From an uncultured Saprospiraceae bacterium (lineage in GTDB: Bacteria; Bacteroidota; Bacteroidia; Chitinophagales; Saprospiraceae): a stretch of DNA of 64,000 bases. Location: assembly GCA_937926205.1 (NCBI GenBank), contig CALEYL010000027.1:1-64000 (forward strand), read 5' to 3'. The translations under genes and the position numbers were made by a program. This document shows, piece after piece, positions 51,773 to 59,727 of the stretch; position 1 is the first letter of the stretch; each line of letters begins with the position of its first letter. The notes below the pieces were generated by a model. That model saw only the letters and a program-made list of their open reading frames with translations, had not been told where the DNA came from and searched no databases.

Positions 51773-52189
51773 TTAACCGATTACCCTTTTGTCTTTGGCT
51801 ACAAATTTGGCAAATGCCAATAAGGCGCCTGTTACCATAATATTTCGGAAGAAATTCACCATTTCCAATTCTTTTTCTCTCGTTAGGTCAGCAGTCATAT
51901 TTTCTGTTCCTAATTCGTGTCCCATTGCTCGTGGCAGGTGAACCAGCACAGCCATTAAGATAACATACACTGCCATTAGCGTATAGGCCAGCTTATCGTA
52001 TTTACCAATTACTGCGCTGGTGATGAAAAGCAGTATACAAACCAAAGTGAAGTAGTTCCAAAAATAGGGAAATGGGATATAGTCGGGGACAAAGGAAGCA
52101 CCAACTTCAGGTTTGCCCAGATGTAGTCCGACATAAAGCAAAAACGAAAGTGGAAAAATGTATTTTCCCAAGTTTAAAATCTTGTCCAT
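51773..52189 (-). CDS. DoxX-like family membrane protein
   Basis: The 138-aa protein has four hydrophobic helices (around residues 10-25, 43-62, 68-85 and 110-128) and resembles the small DoxX-like membrane proteins, with PEVGASFVPDYIPFPYFWNYFTLVCIL and the charged TREKELEMVNFFRNIMVTGALLAFAK near the end. Such proteins are often encoded with redox or YciI-type genes. The upstream neighbour at 52201-52344 is a truncated YciI-like gene, in the same direction 11 bases away. Function is unknown. Confidence 0.7.
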   Translation of the reverse strand: MDKILNLGKYIFPLSFLLYVGLHLGKPEVGASFVPDYIPFPYFWNYFTLVCILLFITSAVIGKYDKLAYTLMAVYVILMAVLVHLPRAMGHELGTENMTADLTREKELEMVNFFRNIMVTGALLAFAKFVAKDKRVIG

Positions 52190-52200
52190 TGTCTTGATTT

Positions 52201-52344
52201 TTAATTGCCTGGAAATGGCATGAGTGGTCTGATTTCAACCGAACTGTTTGGGTATTTAAGAATCGGGCAGGTTTTACTCCATTCTTGCACTTCATCCAAA
52301 TTGTTGGCACTGGCATTGCGGAATAATAATAGATACGCTGTCAT
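52201..52344 (-). pseudogene. YciI-like gene with internal deletion
   Basis: The frame codes for 47 residues: a start of the YCII type (MTAYLLLFRNASANNLDEVQEW) followed directly by the C-terminal segment (CPILKYPNSSVEIRPL) of the same family, where normal members of about 100-130 residues have a middle part. This suggests an in-frame internal deletion. It is 11 bases upstream of the DoxX-like gene, and the two were probably co-transcribed. It may still be translated, but the conserved middle of the domain is missing. Confidence 0.6.
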
Positions 52345-52422
52345 TGTTTTGAATTTTATAGATGAATGATGAGGCAAAATTCAGCAACAAAATTTCCGTG
52401 AACGATGACAAAAGTCTATGTT

Positions 52423-52992
52423 TTACAATTTGGATTTTAGTCGGCTAAAAACATCTTTATTGATGCCCAAATAAGAAGCAAGAAGTTTGCTTGAAAGCCT
52501 TGTCATAAGGGTAGGCCGGTATTCCATTAACCATTTAATTCGGTCTAATGCTGACAAAGAAACGAAAGTATTGATGCGATAAACGGAGTTGGCATAAGAT
52601 GCTTCAAGAATTTGTTTGTATACTTTGTCGAACTGCGGGACTGTTTTCATCATTATTTGAAAATTTTGCCTGTCAATGGCAAATAATTCGCAGGGTTCAA
52701 CGGTCCTTATGTTTTCTGTTGCAGGATTGCCACTTCCAAAACTCAAAAGTTCAGAACACCAATTGTCTTCAATAACAATGTCTCTTGTCGTTTCGTTAAA
52801 GTCCTTGTCGTAAACATAAACCTGCAAACAACCTTTGGCAATAAAATAAACGTATTTGCAGATTTCGCCTTCCTGTAAGAGTTGTACGTTGCGTTTGGTG
52901 GTAATGTGTTTGAAATTTGAAAGAACTTTATCCAAATTGTCAAGGTCATTTCCCAGCCTTTTCATTATGTGATTGCGTAAAACTTCGATCAT
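52423..52992 (-). CDS. Crp/Fnr family transcriptional regulator
   Basis: The 189-aa regulator has a cyclic-nucleotide-binding-like beta barrel (RNVQLLQEGEICKYVYFIAKGCLQVYVYD, about 33-62) and the C-terminal Crp-type helix-turn-helix in the last 45 residues (RLSSKLLASYLGINKDVFSRLKSKL). No iron-sulphur Cys motif is seen, so it is not a classical FNR. Small Crp-like regulators of this type in Bacteroidota often control neighbouring genes such as the DoxX-like/YciI-like pair downstream; this is plausible here, 78 bases apart. The frame also contains a later ATG at 52965, but the first ATG at 52992 is accepted. Confidence 0.88.
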   Translation of the reverse strand: MIEVLRNHIMKRLGNDLDNLDKVLSNFKHITTKRNVQLLQEGEICKYVYFIAKGCLQVYVYDKDFNETTRDIVIEDNWCSELLSFGSGNPATENIRTVEPCELFAIDRQNFQIMMKTVPQFDKVYKQILEASYANSVYRINTFVSLSALDRIKWLMEYRPTLMTRLSSKLLASYLGINKDVFSRLKSKL

Positions 52993-53087
52993 TTGCTTAC
53001 TTGTTGCTGATGTTTGAACGGTCTTACACCTAACAGCTGGTATAAACGCTTGGTTTGCCCGGAATAAACATACTTGCTATATTATCA

Positions 53088-53636
53088 TCAGTTTTCTTTT
53101 TTTTCTTCTTTATTTACATTCGGTTCTTCACCCGATTCTCCATAATCCTGTAACGCCTTTCCTATCTTTCTACTGAACTCTTTTAGTGTCGGTTCGATTT
53201 TTTTCATCAAAGTTGAATCTACAATTTCGCTGATTGGTTTTGTGATAAACGCTGTTTCGATTGTATCTCTATTCGAGTAAATCCTTCCGCCAACAGCTGC
53301 GTTTTCGACATTTATTTGCCTATCTCTGAATACTCCGCCTGCCGTGGAAACAAATTGTGATTCTTTACTTAATTTGATTTCTTTATCTATCGAAAATTCG
53401 AGCAATACTTTTCCATTCGTAAAATTTATATTACTAACCTTTCCAATTTCATATCCATTAATTAGAATTGGTGTTTTTGTCGAAATTCCTGATACATCAT
53501 TTGCAAATGAATATAATTTCATTGAATCATCGAAAATTCCTTTTCCTGAAATGAATTGGTATACAAGAATGAAAGTCATAATTACCGCTATTGCTAAAAT
53601 TCCAACGCGTATGTGTTTTTTTTCTTCCTGGTTCAT
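53088..53636 (-). CDS. MlaD (MCE) domain protein
   Basis: The 182-aa protein has a short cytoplasmic N-terminus, one transmembrane helix (VGILAIAVIMTFILVYQFI) and an MCE/MlaD domain (YSFANDVSGISTKTPILINGYEIGKVSNINFTNGKVLLEFSI). These proteins transport phospholipids or related lipids between membranes. It lacks the MlaE/MlaF partners in its neighbourhood and is followed upstream by an unknown gene with a four-base overlap (ATGA). It has a short charged C-terminal tail (NVNKEEKKEN). The location is the inner membrane facing the periplasm. Confidence 0.85.
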   Translation of the reverse strand: MNQEEKKHIRVGILAIAVIMTFILVYQFISGKGIFDDSMKLYSFANDVSGISTKTPILINGYEIGKVSNINFTNGKVLLEFSIDKEIKLSKESQFVSTAGGVFRDRQINVENAAVGGRIYSNRDTIETAFITKPISEIVDSTLMKKIEPTLKEFSRKIGKALQDYGESGEEPNVNKEEKKEN

Positions 53637-54253
53637 TTTCGTATCTGGGCATAAAGTTTAAAAAGATATTCTTCTTTTTCTCCTTCTGTATTAAATACAA
53701 GTAGTTCATAAAACATCGACTTGGGTTCATCACTATTCAAACATACCATTTCTGTGGGCTTATGAGCTCTTGATAATCTAACTCCCTTGCCAAGTTCAAA
53801 AGAATTTTCTATGTATCGTTCTGAATTTTTAGTAAACAGCGTTAGGTTGTAATGGTAATACTTCTTTCCTTGACCGTCTTCAGTTATCTCTCCGGATGAA
53901 AAATTTAATTTCAATGGAAAAACATCCTCCTTCCCTTTAAGTTGGTCCATGTTCATGGTTAGGACATCGAATTCATGCATGAGATTGTTGTTTTTGTAGC
54001 ATTCCGTGAATATTCTCAATTCCTTATTTGAGGACTTCCCGTTTAATTCATATAAGATTGGCGGCCGTTTATTTAATTGGTAGTATAAGGTAATGATATC
54101 TATTGCTTCTTTCGACCGCTCTTTGTCAGCGGACGGAACTGTTAATGTAACTTCGCAATCAGCTTCAGGATTTGCTTCCTTTAAATTAAATTTAGCCATG
54201 TTTATGCTGAAAAGGGAAATTCCAAAAAAGATGAAGCAGTTTAATGAGTTCAT
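53633..54253 (-). CDS. Unknown secreted or membrane-associated protein
   Basis: The 206-aa protein begins with a hydrophobic stretch (MNSLNCFIFFGISLFSINMA) that may be a signal sequence, followed by a beta-rich domain with LTVPSADKERSKEAIDIITLYY, YHYNLTLFTKNSERYIENSFEL and FYELLVFNTEG. I do not recognise it. The frame is open to 54310, but the ATG at 54253 places the hydrophobic start first. Its stop overlaps the MlaD-type ATG by four bases, so the two are co-translated, which suggests a common role. Confidence 0.6.
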   Translation of the reverse strand: MNSLNCFIFFGISLFSINMAKFNLKEANPEADCEVTLTVPSADKERSKEAIDIITLYYQLNKRPPILYELNGKSSNKELRIFTECYKNNNLMHEFDVLTMNMDQLKGKEDVFPLKLNFSSGEITEDGQGKKYYHYNLTLFTKNSERYIENSFELGKGVRLSRAHKPTEMVCLNSDEPKSMFYELLVFNTEGEKEEYLFKLYAQIRK

Positions 54254-54359
54254 AGTTGGAGTAATTTTGATAACCGGGATGTGTAATAACTTAATTATCC
54301 GCATTCTCATGGGAAAATTAGGTCTTTTTTCGAATAGCTGGTATTATACCCGGCATTTA

Positions 54360-55235
54360 TTATGATTTCACAAATTTCTGAGTTATAATTTCTCCGTTCC
54401 GTCCTGTTAGTTTTACAATGTACAACCCTGGAGGTAATTCGCCGGAGAATTTAACCATGTTTTCATTTTTACTCATCATTTTCTGAAAAATTACTTTACC
54501 GTTAGTATCGAGTATTGATAAATTTTGAACCTCTGTATTATTGAATGCTATATTAAATTCGTTCAATACTGGATTTGGGTAAATATTAATCCATTCTTCT
54601 TTTTTCTGTTCAAGGTTAATGATTGGCGTGAGACCACAATCCATTTCCCCCAAAGGATATATCAATGCTTCTCCTTTAGTATGGCAAAGAAAATGATATC
54701 CCCCGGAAACAGATACTTGATAGGTTGGCATTAAAAAGACCCAATTTAAACTACCTATTCCTTCAAGCCAATCTCCATGATAATCCCCATTCTCCAGGGT
54801 AATTTTTTTTCTTGAAACGTTGTCCAGCGTGGTTACATATTCTATATTTTGGACAATTAGTTCAATGCTTTCATTTAAATTCCAGGCCCAATTTACGTGG
54901 AATGTATCTCCAACTTCTAAATTAAAATCGTAAACTAATATTTCGTTCAAAGAATCCTGAGGAATTACATAAAACCGTCTGTTTTCTTCTCTGTACAGCA
55001 TGTCTTTATAATCAGAAGAATAAGGATGTGCCCTGTAATTTATTTTTGAATACATCTTTCCATTCGATTCAACTAATTCATCCGGAATAAAACATACATT
55101 TCCAAAATCTTCACCGGTATCTCCATATCCATGATAACACCAACTGGCGTTTAACATTGGAAACTCCGCCTGTGCTTTAAGCTGATTCGTGAATACAAAT
55201 AAAACTGAGATTGAAATGATTATATTAATTTTCAT
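54360..55235 (-). CDS. T9SS type A sorting domain protein
   Basis: The 291-aa protein has a signal peptide (MKINIIISISVLFVFTNQLKAQ), a beta-rich body of about 190 residues with two cysteines, and a C-terminal type A sorting domain for type IX secretion (WINIYPNPVLNEFNIAF, ISIL-NGKVIFQK-like and GLYIVKLTGRNGEIITQKFVKS). It should be exported across the outer membrane and anchored or released at the surface. The body is not recognised. The ATG at 55235 is used; the frame is open to 55268. It is in the same direction as, but not clearly linked to, the MlaD-type pair. Confidence 0.88.
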   Translation of the reverse strand: MKINIIISISVLFVFTNQLKAQAEFPMLNASWCYHGYGDTGEDFGNVCFIPDELVESNGKMYSKINYRAHPYSSDYKDMLYREENRRFYVIPQDSLNEILVYDFNLEVGDTFHVNWAWNLNESIELIVQNIEYVTTLDNVSRKKITLENGDYHGDWLEGIGSLNWVFLMPTYQVSVSGGYHFLCHTKGEALIYPLGEMDCGLTPIINLEQKKEEWINIYPNPVLNEFNIAFNNTEVQNLSILDTNGKVIFQKMMSKNENMVKFSGELPPGLYIVKLTGRNGEIITQKFVKS

Positions 55236-55286
55236 TTGCTTTGTTTTTTTTGTGTACAAGATATTCATTTACGGTGTGACCAGCTT

Positions 55287-55760
55287 TTACCGGGCAGGAT
55301 TATAGCTTATGATCAATCGGTCAATTCGTTTTTTATTTTCCTGTTGCAATAAAGATGGATATAAATTCATCCATATATTCACCATCAGAATAATCAATCC
55401 AAAAGAGTAGTTGCCATAAATAAACGCTATCAAAGCAACAAGAACCATAAAACCAAACCCTATTAAATGGCTTATTTCGGAAAATGTCATTTCTGTCCGT
55501 AACTGTTTTAGCGTCGCTGCATCAATCTTGTTTTTCAATTGGAGATTTTGGTTGAAGTATTTAAAAAACGTATTTTTTACCATCCATTTAAAAAATCCGA
55601 GTCCTATTTTTTTGTTTAAAGCTTCATCTTTTATCAAATTCAGATTTGATAGCTTGTTATAGTATGCTTTCTTTCTCAAAACACCATTGAGCATCATTCC
55701 AACGATCCAGGAGAAAATTGCTATGGTAAAGCTGTACACAAGATATTTGATGATGATCAT
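55287..55760 (-). CDS. Membrane protein resembling CrtO-type acyltransferases
   Basis: The 157-aa protein has an N-terminal helix (LVYSFTIAIFSWIVGMML), a central soluble part (GLGFFKWMVKNTFFKYFNQNL, TEMTFSEISHLIGFG) and two further transmembrane helices ending with NIWMNLYPSLLQQENKKRIDRLI. These blocks resemble Bacteroidota proteins labelled glycosyl-4,4'-diaponeurosporenoate acyltransferase (CrtO-like). There is no evidence of carotenoid genes nearby, so the activity is not assured. It may be a general membrane-lipid modification protein. It lies in AT-rich sequence with palindromic spacers at both ends. Confidence 0.5.
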   Translation of the reverse strand: MIIIKYLVYSFTIAIFSWIVGMMLNGVLRKKAYYNKLSNLNLIKDEALNKKIGLGFFKWMVKNTFFKYFNQNLQLKNKIDAATLKQLRTEMTFSEISHLIGFGFMVLVALIAFIYGNYSFGLIILMVNIWMNLYPSLLQQENKKRIDRLIISYNPAR

Positions 55761-55832
55761 TGTTTTTAAATTTCAGAACGGTTTGCATATGGCGTGAGTG
55801 CGCAGAACCCTCATGAACATTTTATGCTTTGT

Positions 55833-56110
55833 GTGTGCCCGGAATAGGCACATCGGTTCTCCAAAACAAAGATAATTCAAAATCTTTGGAATCGTGAGCC
55901 TGAAAACTTGAGGGCGAAAGTCCTTTACTGACAAGTTGCCAAAGCCAGTAAGCAATCCCAATGCCTGCCCCAATGAAGTCGGACGTCGCCGTGTGTGACT
56001 GCGAGTCTGAAGGCTGGCTGCCGTCAGGTAGATAAGCGAAACTGTAAAGGTCGGCACGGACGAGCAGGAACTACGTAAGAGGCACAGTTAGGTGGGTTGG
56101 CAGCCGAGGC
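55833..56110 (+). mobile_element. Group II intron 5' fragment (RNA domain I part)
   Basis: The sequence starts gtgtgcccgg, the GUGYG start of group II introns, and forms a hairpin TGTGCC..GGCACA. It continues with gagcctga..gggcgaaagtcc and a TTACTG..CAGTAA stem, aatgaagtcggacg and ggaactacgtaag, all words often seen in bacterial group II intron RNA. The reverse transcriptase and domains V and VI are missing, so only a fragment remains. An apparent reading frame on the minus strand across it is not believed. The rest of 55761-56273 has no gene. Confidence 0.45.
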
Positions 56111-56273
56111 CATATTAGCGGAGCCAAACCCTGTTCGCCCTGATATTGCTGTGAAAGTACAATGTTATCGCTTTCTGGTCAATTCAAATGCTTTTCTGTT
56201 CACTTTACCTGATTTGTTGAGGTACGGCTAAGTACTATGCCTCACTTTTGTCGTGAACTAAAGATTAAATACC

Positions 56274-56660
56274 ATGCTGCAAGTCATTTTTTTATCGCTG
56301 GGCATGTTGTTCAGCACAAGCGCCTTCGAACAAAGTACCAATGACAGGATTTTAGGGCAATGGACCGATGAGGACCATACCCGTATTCTGGAATTTGTAA
56401 ACAATGGTTCCTATTACGACGCCATCATCCGGAAAGCTGAGCCATACTCTCTTATTGGTAAAAAGCAGATCAGCGGCCTGAGGTACGACAAAGGCAATGC
56501 ATATAAAGGCGGCACGCTTTACGCCATTCAAAAAGGGAAAACGGCCAATTGCTCGGCCAAACTGTTGAGCGACGACAAACTGGAGCTAAAGGTCAGTAAG
56601 GGACTGGCTTCCAAATCGTCCGTTTGGACAAGGATTAACTCCAAAAATGCTAAAAAATGA
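56274..56660 (+). CDS. DUF2147-like secreted protein
   Basis: The 128-aa protein has a signal peptide (MLQVIFLSLGMLFSTSAFE) and the DUF2147 pattern, with ILGQWTDEDHTRILEFVNNGSYYDAII, GLRYDKGNAYKGGTLYAIQKGKT and the C-terminal SVWTRI. This domain is lipocalin-like and found in many secreted Bacteroidota proteins of unknown role. Its stop overlaps the ATG of the following truncated TolC-like gene by four bases, so the two formed an operon, probably with the rest of an efflux system that is now lost. The upstream gap has no clean promoter box; CACTTTTG at 56242-56249 is one mismatch away. Confidence 0.75.
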   Translation: MLQVIFLSLGMLFSTSAFEQSTNDRILGQWTDEDHTRILEFVNNGSYYDAIIRKAEPYSLIGKKQISGLRYDKGNAYKGGTLYAIQKGKTANCSAKLLSDDKLELKVSKGLASKSSVWTRINSKNAKK

Positions 56661-57075
56661 AATCATGGATATTCCCGGTGCTCCTGTTGTGGGGCCTCCC
56701 TGCCATGGCACAAATTCAGTTTAATTCCTTCGACGAGGTCTTGAAGTATGCCGATGCGCACGCCGTAGCCATCAAAAGTGCAGTCGTCGGTGAGCAAATT
56801 GCCGTTTCAGAAAAAAAAGAAGCATGGTCTGCCCTGCGGCCCTCGGCCAACCTCTCGCTTGGCTACAACGACAACATTACGCTGCAGCCGACCCTGGTGC
56901 CGGCTCAAATATTCAATCCGGGCGCGCCCGATGATGCCTTTGAGGAATTGACTTTTGGCACCAAGTATGTCTATTCCCTTGGGGCGCAGATACAGTGGGA
57001 TGCCTTGAATTTCCAGAAATGGTTTGCCCTTCAAACGGCGAACCTTGAAATAGACAGAAGCAGGGCCAACACGGC
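56657..57075 (+). pseudogene. TolC-like outer-membrane efflux protein, truncated
   Basis: The frame starts with a signal peptide (MKSWIFPVLLLWGLPAMAQ) and the N-terminal helix of a TolC/OEP-type protein (SFDEVLKYADAHAVAIKSAVVGEQIAVSEKKEAWSALRPSANLSLGYNDN). It continues to about residue 139 of the normal about 430-480 and then passes into response-regulator sequence in a different frame at about 57073-57076, where it stops after a few more codons. A deletion joining two genes is the simplest explanation. It was coupled to the DUF2147-like gene by a four-base overlap. Confidence 0.7.
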
Positions 57076-57546
57076 ATTGATTATGTCCTGAAGCCGTTTA
57101 AAGAAGAAGAAATCCACAACGCGCTTCATAAATACAAGCGGATAATTTTCAATTTACAAGCAAAAAACCAGACACCGGTTTATTTTAAGGTGGATCAGCC
57201 CAAACAGTACCAACAGCGTTTTTTAACCGAATTCCGGGAAAAGTCGATTGTCAAACACGTAGAGGAAATTGCTTTGTTTTACCTGGAGTACGAAACGGTA
57301 TTTATGTACACCTTTTCTGGTGAAAAATTTCCGCTGTTCAAGAAAATGGAATACGTAGAATCGGTCTGTGATCCACAACAGTTTTTTAGGATAAACCGGC
57401 AGATGCTGGTCAATCGCTCTGCTGTGGTTTCTTTTGAGCCGTTTTTTAACAGAAAAATTGTCCTCCAACTAAAGGTGAAACTTGATGACAAGGCCATTGT
57501 AAGCCGGTTAAAAGTAACCCTGTTCAAAGAGTGGTTGGAAAAGTAA
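57076..57546 (+). pseudogene. LytTR response regulator, 5'-truncated
   Basis: From 57076 the frame reads IDYVLKPFKEEEIHNALHKY, which is the last strand and helix of a receiver domain. Then a linker and a full LytTR DNA-binding domain follow (ALFYLEYETVFMYTFSGEKF, FRINRQMLVNRSAV, VSRLKVTLFKEWLEK), ending at 57546. The first about 90 residues of the receiver, including the phosphorylated Asp, are missing because of the deletion that fused it to the TolC-like gene. A shorter protein starting at the internal ATG at 57190 is possible, so the LytTR domain alone may still be made. Confidence 0.7.
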
Positions 57547-57866
57547 TCATGCCAAACTTCGTCTGGAATAAGTGTAAACTTCCCCAAAAATGTTACCAAT
57601 CAAAATGATAAATTTAAGGATCAAAGCTTGATTGGTTATGAAAAAATCATTGAAACGCTGAATGCTCTGGCTGAAAAATACTAGGGCTACGTTTTTTGGA
57701 AACTGTTTCATAAACGGCGTGCGGGCGGGTATAAATGGAACCATAAGCGAGTTTACAGGGTGTATTGTGGGCTCAAACTAATATCCGGTGCAGGATATGC
57801 AAAACGCTGCCTAAAAGAGACAGAGAGCCTTTATACATGCCGGACAAAGCTGACCAGGTTTGGAGT

Positions 57867-57899
57867 CTACCCGCCTGCCGGTCGCTACGGTTTATAGAC
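57867..57899 (-). repeat. Dispersed repeat, copy C (inverted)
   Basis: Read on the minus strand, gtctataaaccgtagcgacc and ggcaggcgg follow the repeat at 21-52 with few differences. It lies in the 756-base gap 57547-58302, which holds no gene and includes fragments of the LytTR region, this repeat and the palindromes below. Confidence 0.6.
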
Positions 57900-58037
57900 A
57901 TCTTTATATTGTATCCTATTCCCACGTTTGATTCTTTTATTGGTTATCGTATTTTGTCATCGAAATTCCAATCTGCATGCTGTTTCCACGCAGTTGAGGT
58001 GCTGATTGTTATCTCAACTTTCACTCCTTAGCAGTTT

Positions 58038-58186
58038 GTCATTCCCGAAAGGGAATCTGCAAAAGCGCGACAGTTGATTAAGTTTGATTACAAATGACTG
58101 TTTATTAATAGTTTAAGCATAAAGACTGTCAGCGTAAAAGCCACAAAACACCTTGTATGACGTCGCAGATTCCCTGCGGGAATGAC
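58038..58186. repeat. Pair of inverted palindromic elements (REPIN-like)
   Basis: gtcattcccgaaagggaatc plus tgc (58038-58060) and gcagattccctgcgggaatg plus ac (58165-58186) are inverted copies of one another, each with the internal ATTCCC..GGGAAT hairpin. They enclose 104 bases of AT-rich sequence without genes. The arrangement of two inverted REP-like elements is similar to REPINs; a transposase for it is not seen. Confidence 0.55.
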
Positions 58187-58271
58187 AAAAGGAGATGGGA
58201 TGTACATTGTAGCCAGTCGATAAAGAGTACGGGACCATGGTCCACGGCATGGGTAATTGCTAACAAAAACT

Positions 58272-58303
58272 TGTGTATAAACCGTAGCTGCCGGTCGGCA
58301 GGG
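58272..58303 (+). repeat. Dispersed repeat, copy B
   Basis: Thirty-two bases match copy A at 21-52 with two mismatches (tgtgtataaaccgtagctgc is identical). It ends exactly where the IS3-type transposase remnant begins to be readable, so it may have been inserted into that IS or marks the break. Confidence 0.7.
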
Positions 58304-58626
58304 ACTTCATGCATGATAGTTTATGGAATGGAAGGCGGTTTAGGGTTCTGAATGTGATGGATGATTACAACCGAGAAATCCTGGCAATGGAAATAGACAG
58401 TTCGATACCTGGTGAGAGCGTCGTTTGGGTGCTGGATCGTCTCAAAGATGAACAAAGAATCCCATAGCAGATTCGGGTAGATAACGGTCCGGAATTTCTC
58501 AGCAAGGCGTTTCAATTATGGCGCCAGGAGAACCGGGTGGCCATACAATATATTCAACCGGGTAAGCCTACTCAAAATGGGCATATAGAAAGGTTAAATG
58601 GTGGCTATTACAGCTTACAGTCGTTT
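58303..58626 (+). pseudogene. IS3-family transposase remnant (integrase core)
   Basis: From 58303 the frame reads DFMHDSLWNGRRFRVLNVMDDYNRE and, after an in-frame TAG at 58465-58467, QIRVDNGPEFLSKAFQLW and PGKPTQNGHIERLNGGYY. This is the DDE integrase core of an IS3/OrfB-type transposase (first D, DNGPEF and ERLN). Both ends are missing and the sequence runs into the TlpA-like gene end. It is an inactive leftover of insertion in this decayed region. Confidence 0.8.
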
Positions 58627-59217
58627 TCATTCCTCTTTTAAGAGTTCTTCAATGATTGGGATTAGTTTTTCTTTAACCTCAATAGTTGCTTCTTCCACAT
58701 CCCTACTTGATCCCATAATTATTTTTCTAATGATGCCCGATTTATCTACAACAAAAGTGGTAGGATATCCAAATGGAGATTGCAGGTCAAGCATTATAAA
58801 TTCTAAACTATTTGGAATTACTTCAAATTTGAATTCTCTTTTTGAAAAGAAATCTTTTTCTAAACTTTCTTTATCATCTAATGAAAACGAAATGAATCTC
58901 AAATCTTTATTTGATTCATATTTTGTAACAATTTCATTTAAGCCTTTCATCTCTGCTAAACATGGAGGGCAATTAATAAACCAAAAATTTATAATTGAGA
59001 CCTTTCCTTGTATCGAATCAATGTTAATTGGGTTTCCTTTATAGGTATTACCACTAAATTCAAAAATCATATTTCCGATTAATTTCTCTGCAATAACAGG
59101 AACTTTCATGCCTTTGGATTCTTCCAAAACTTCTTTGAAAGTGGATTGTCCCTTCACTTGAAAGGAAGTTACTATAAGGCAAACCAAAAAAAATAAACAC
59201 TTTCTTATTCTGTTCAT
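58627..59217 (-). CDS. TlpA-like thioredoxin-fold protein
   Basis: The 196-aa protein has a signal peptide (MNRIRKCLFFLVCLIVTSFQVKGQ) and a TlpA/ResA-type thioredoxin domain with the redox motif INCPPCLAEM (CPPC), the GYPTTFVVDKSGIIRK proline loop and an expected length. It should act in the periplasm as a disulfide reductase or transfer protein. It ends two bases before the remnant of an IS3 transposase. The upstream 510-base gap contains a long hairpin. No partner is next to it. Confidence 0.85.
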   Translation of the reverse strand: MNRIRKCLFFLVCLIVTSFQVKGQSTFKEVLEESKGMKVPVIAEKLIGNMIFEFSGNTYKGNPINIDSIQGKVSIINFWFINCPPCLAEMKGLNEIVTKYESNKDLRFISFSLDDKESLEKDFFSKREFKFEVIPNSLEFIMLDLQSPFGYPTTFVVDKSGIIRKIIMGSSRDVEEATIEVKEKLIPIIEELLKEE

Positions 59218-59391
59218 ATAGAGTCAAATTTGTATTTAGATAATGGTTTCTTTCAAAAGTAACCTTATACCATAAGGTTTGAATTCAATAATAAAAGCCT
59301 TCTCTATTCTTTTCTTACAGTTTTTCTCTTTTTATTTTGACTAATTGAATATTTTAATGCCCTACTTAAATATTCCCGCAATACCACCAAG

Positions 59392-59448
59392 CCGCGAATA
59401 CCCGGCAGTAAACCCGTATGGTGTTTATGTGCGGGTATTCGCTTACCA
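59392..59448. repeat. Long palindromic hairpin, possible cassette spacer
   Basis: Arms gcgaatacccg (59392-59402) and cgggtattcgc (59438-59448) are perfect inverted repeats around a loop of 35 bases. It is followed by ttaccaacgtaagttagccg, so a GTTAG-type end lies nearby. It lies in a gap (59218-59727) with no gene; a second short inverted repeat aggcagaa..ttctgcct is at about 59513-59550. The shape resembles spacers of integron-like cassettes but the match is not close. Confidence 0.4.
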
Positions 59449-59727
59449 ACGTAAGTTAGCCGTTTTTTTCAAATCAGTCCTTGCTTAATGCTGTTTTTCG
59501 ACAAAGTTGGCGGAGGCAGAATGAGCGGTTCATAGAGATACTTCTGCCTGAATCAGCACCGTTTTTGGGGAAGCATAGTACGGCGAACTGCCAGCTGTAG
59601 AGGGTTAGGCCTCATTAGCTTATTCCGAATTTCCCCAATTTCCCTAACACACCAATAACCACCTGTAACTTTGATACCATCAGGGACAGTATACATTGAG
59701 GGGAGTGTATTTTGTGTGTGTTTACTT

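Noticed and set aside
55773..56057. Minus-strand 94-codon frame
   Set aside because: It lies over the structured sequence judged to be a group II intron fragment and its product is basic and without pattern.
57765..58031. Plus-strand 88-codon frame in the gap after the LytTR remnant
   Set aside because: It covers an inverted dispersed repeat and low-complexity sequence, with no protein features.
59509..59560. gagcggttc with flanking inverted repeat, considered as group II intron domain V
   Set aside because: The middle of the domain V stem is absent and its neighbours do not fit domain VI, so the match is too short to report as a feature.
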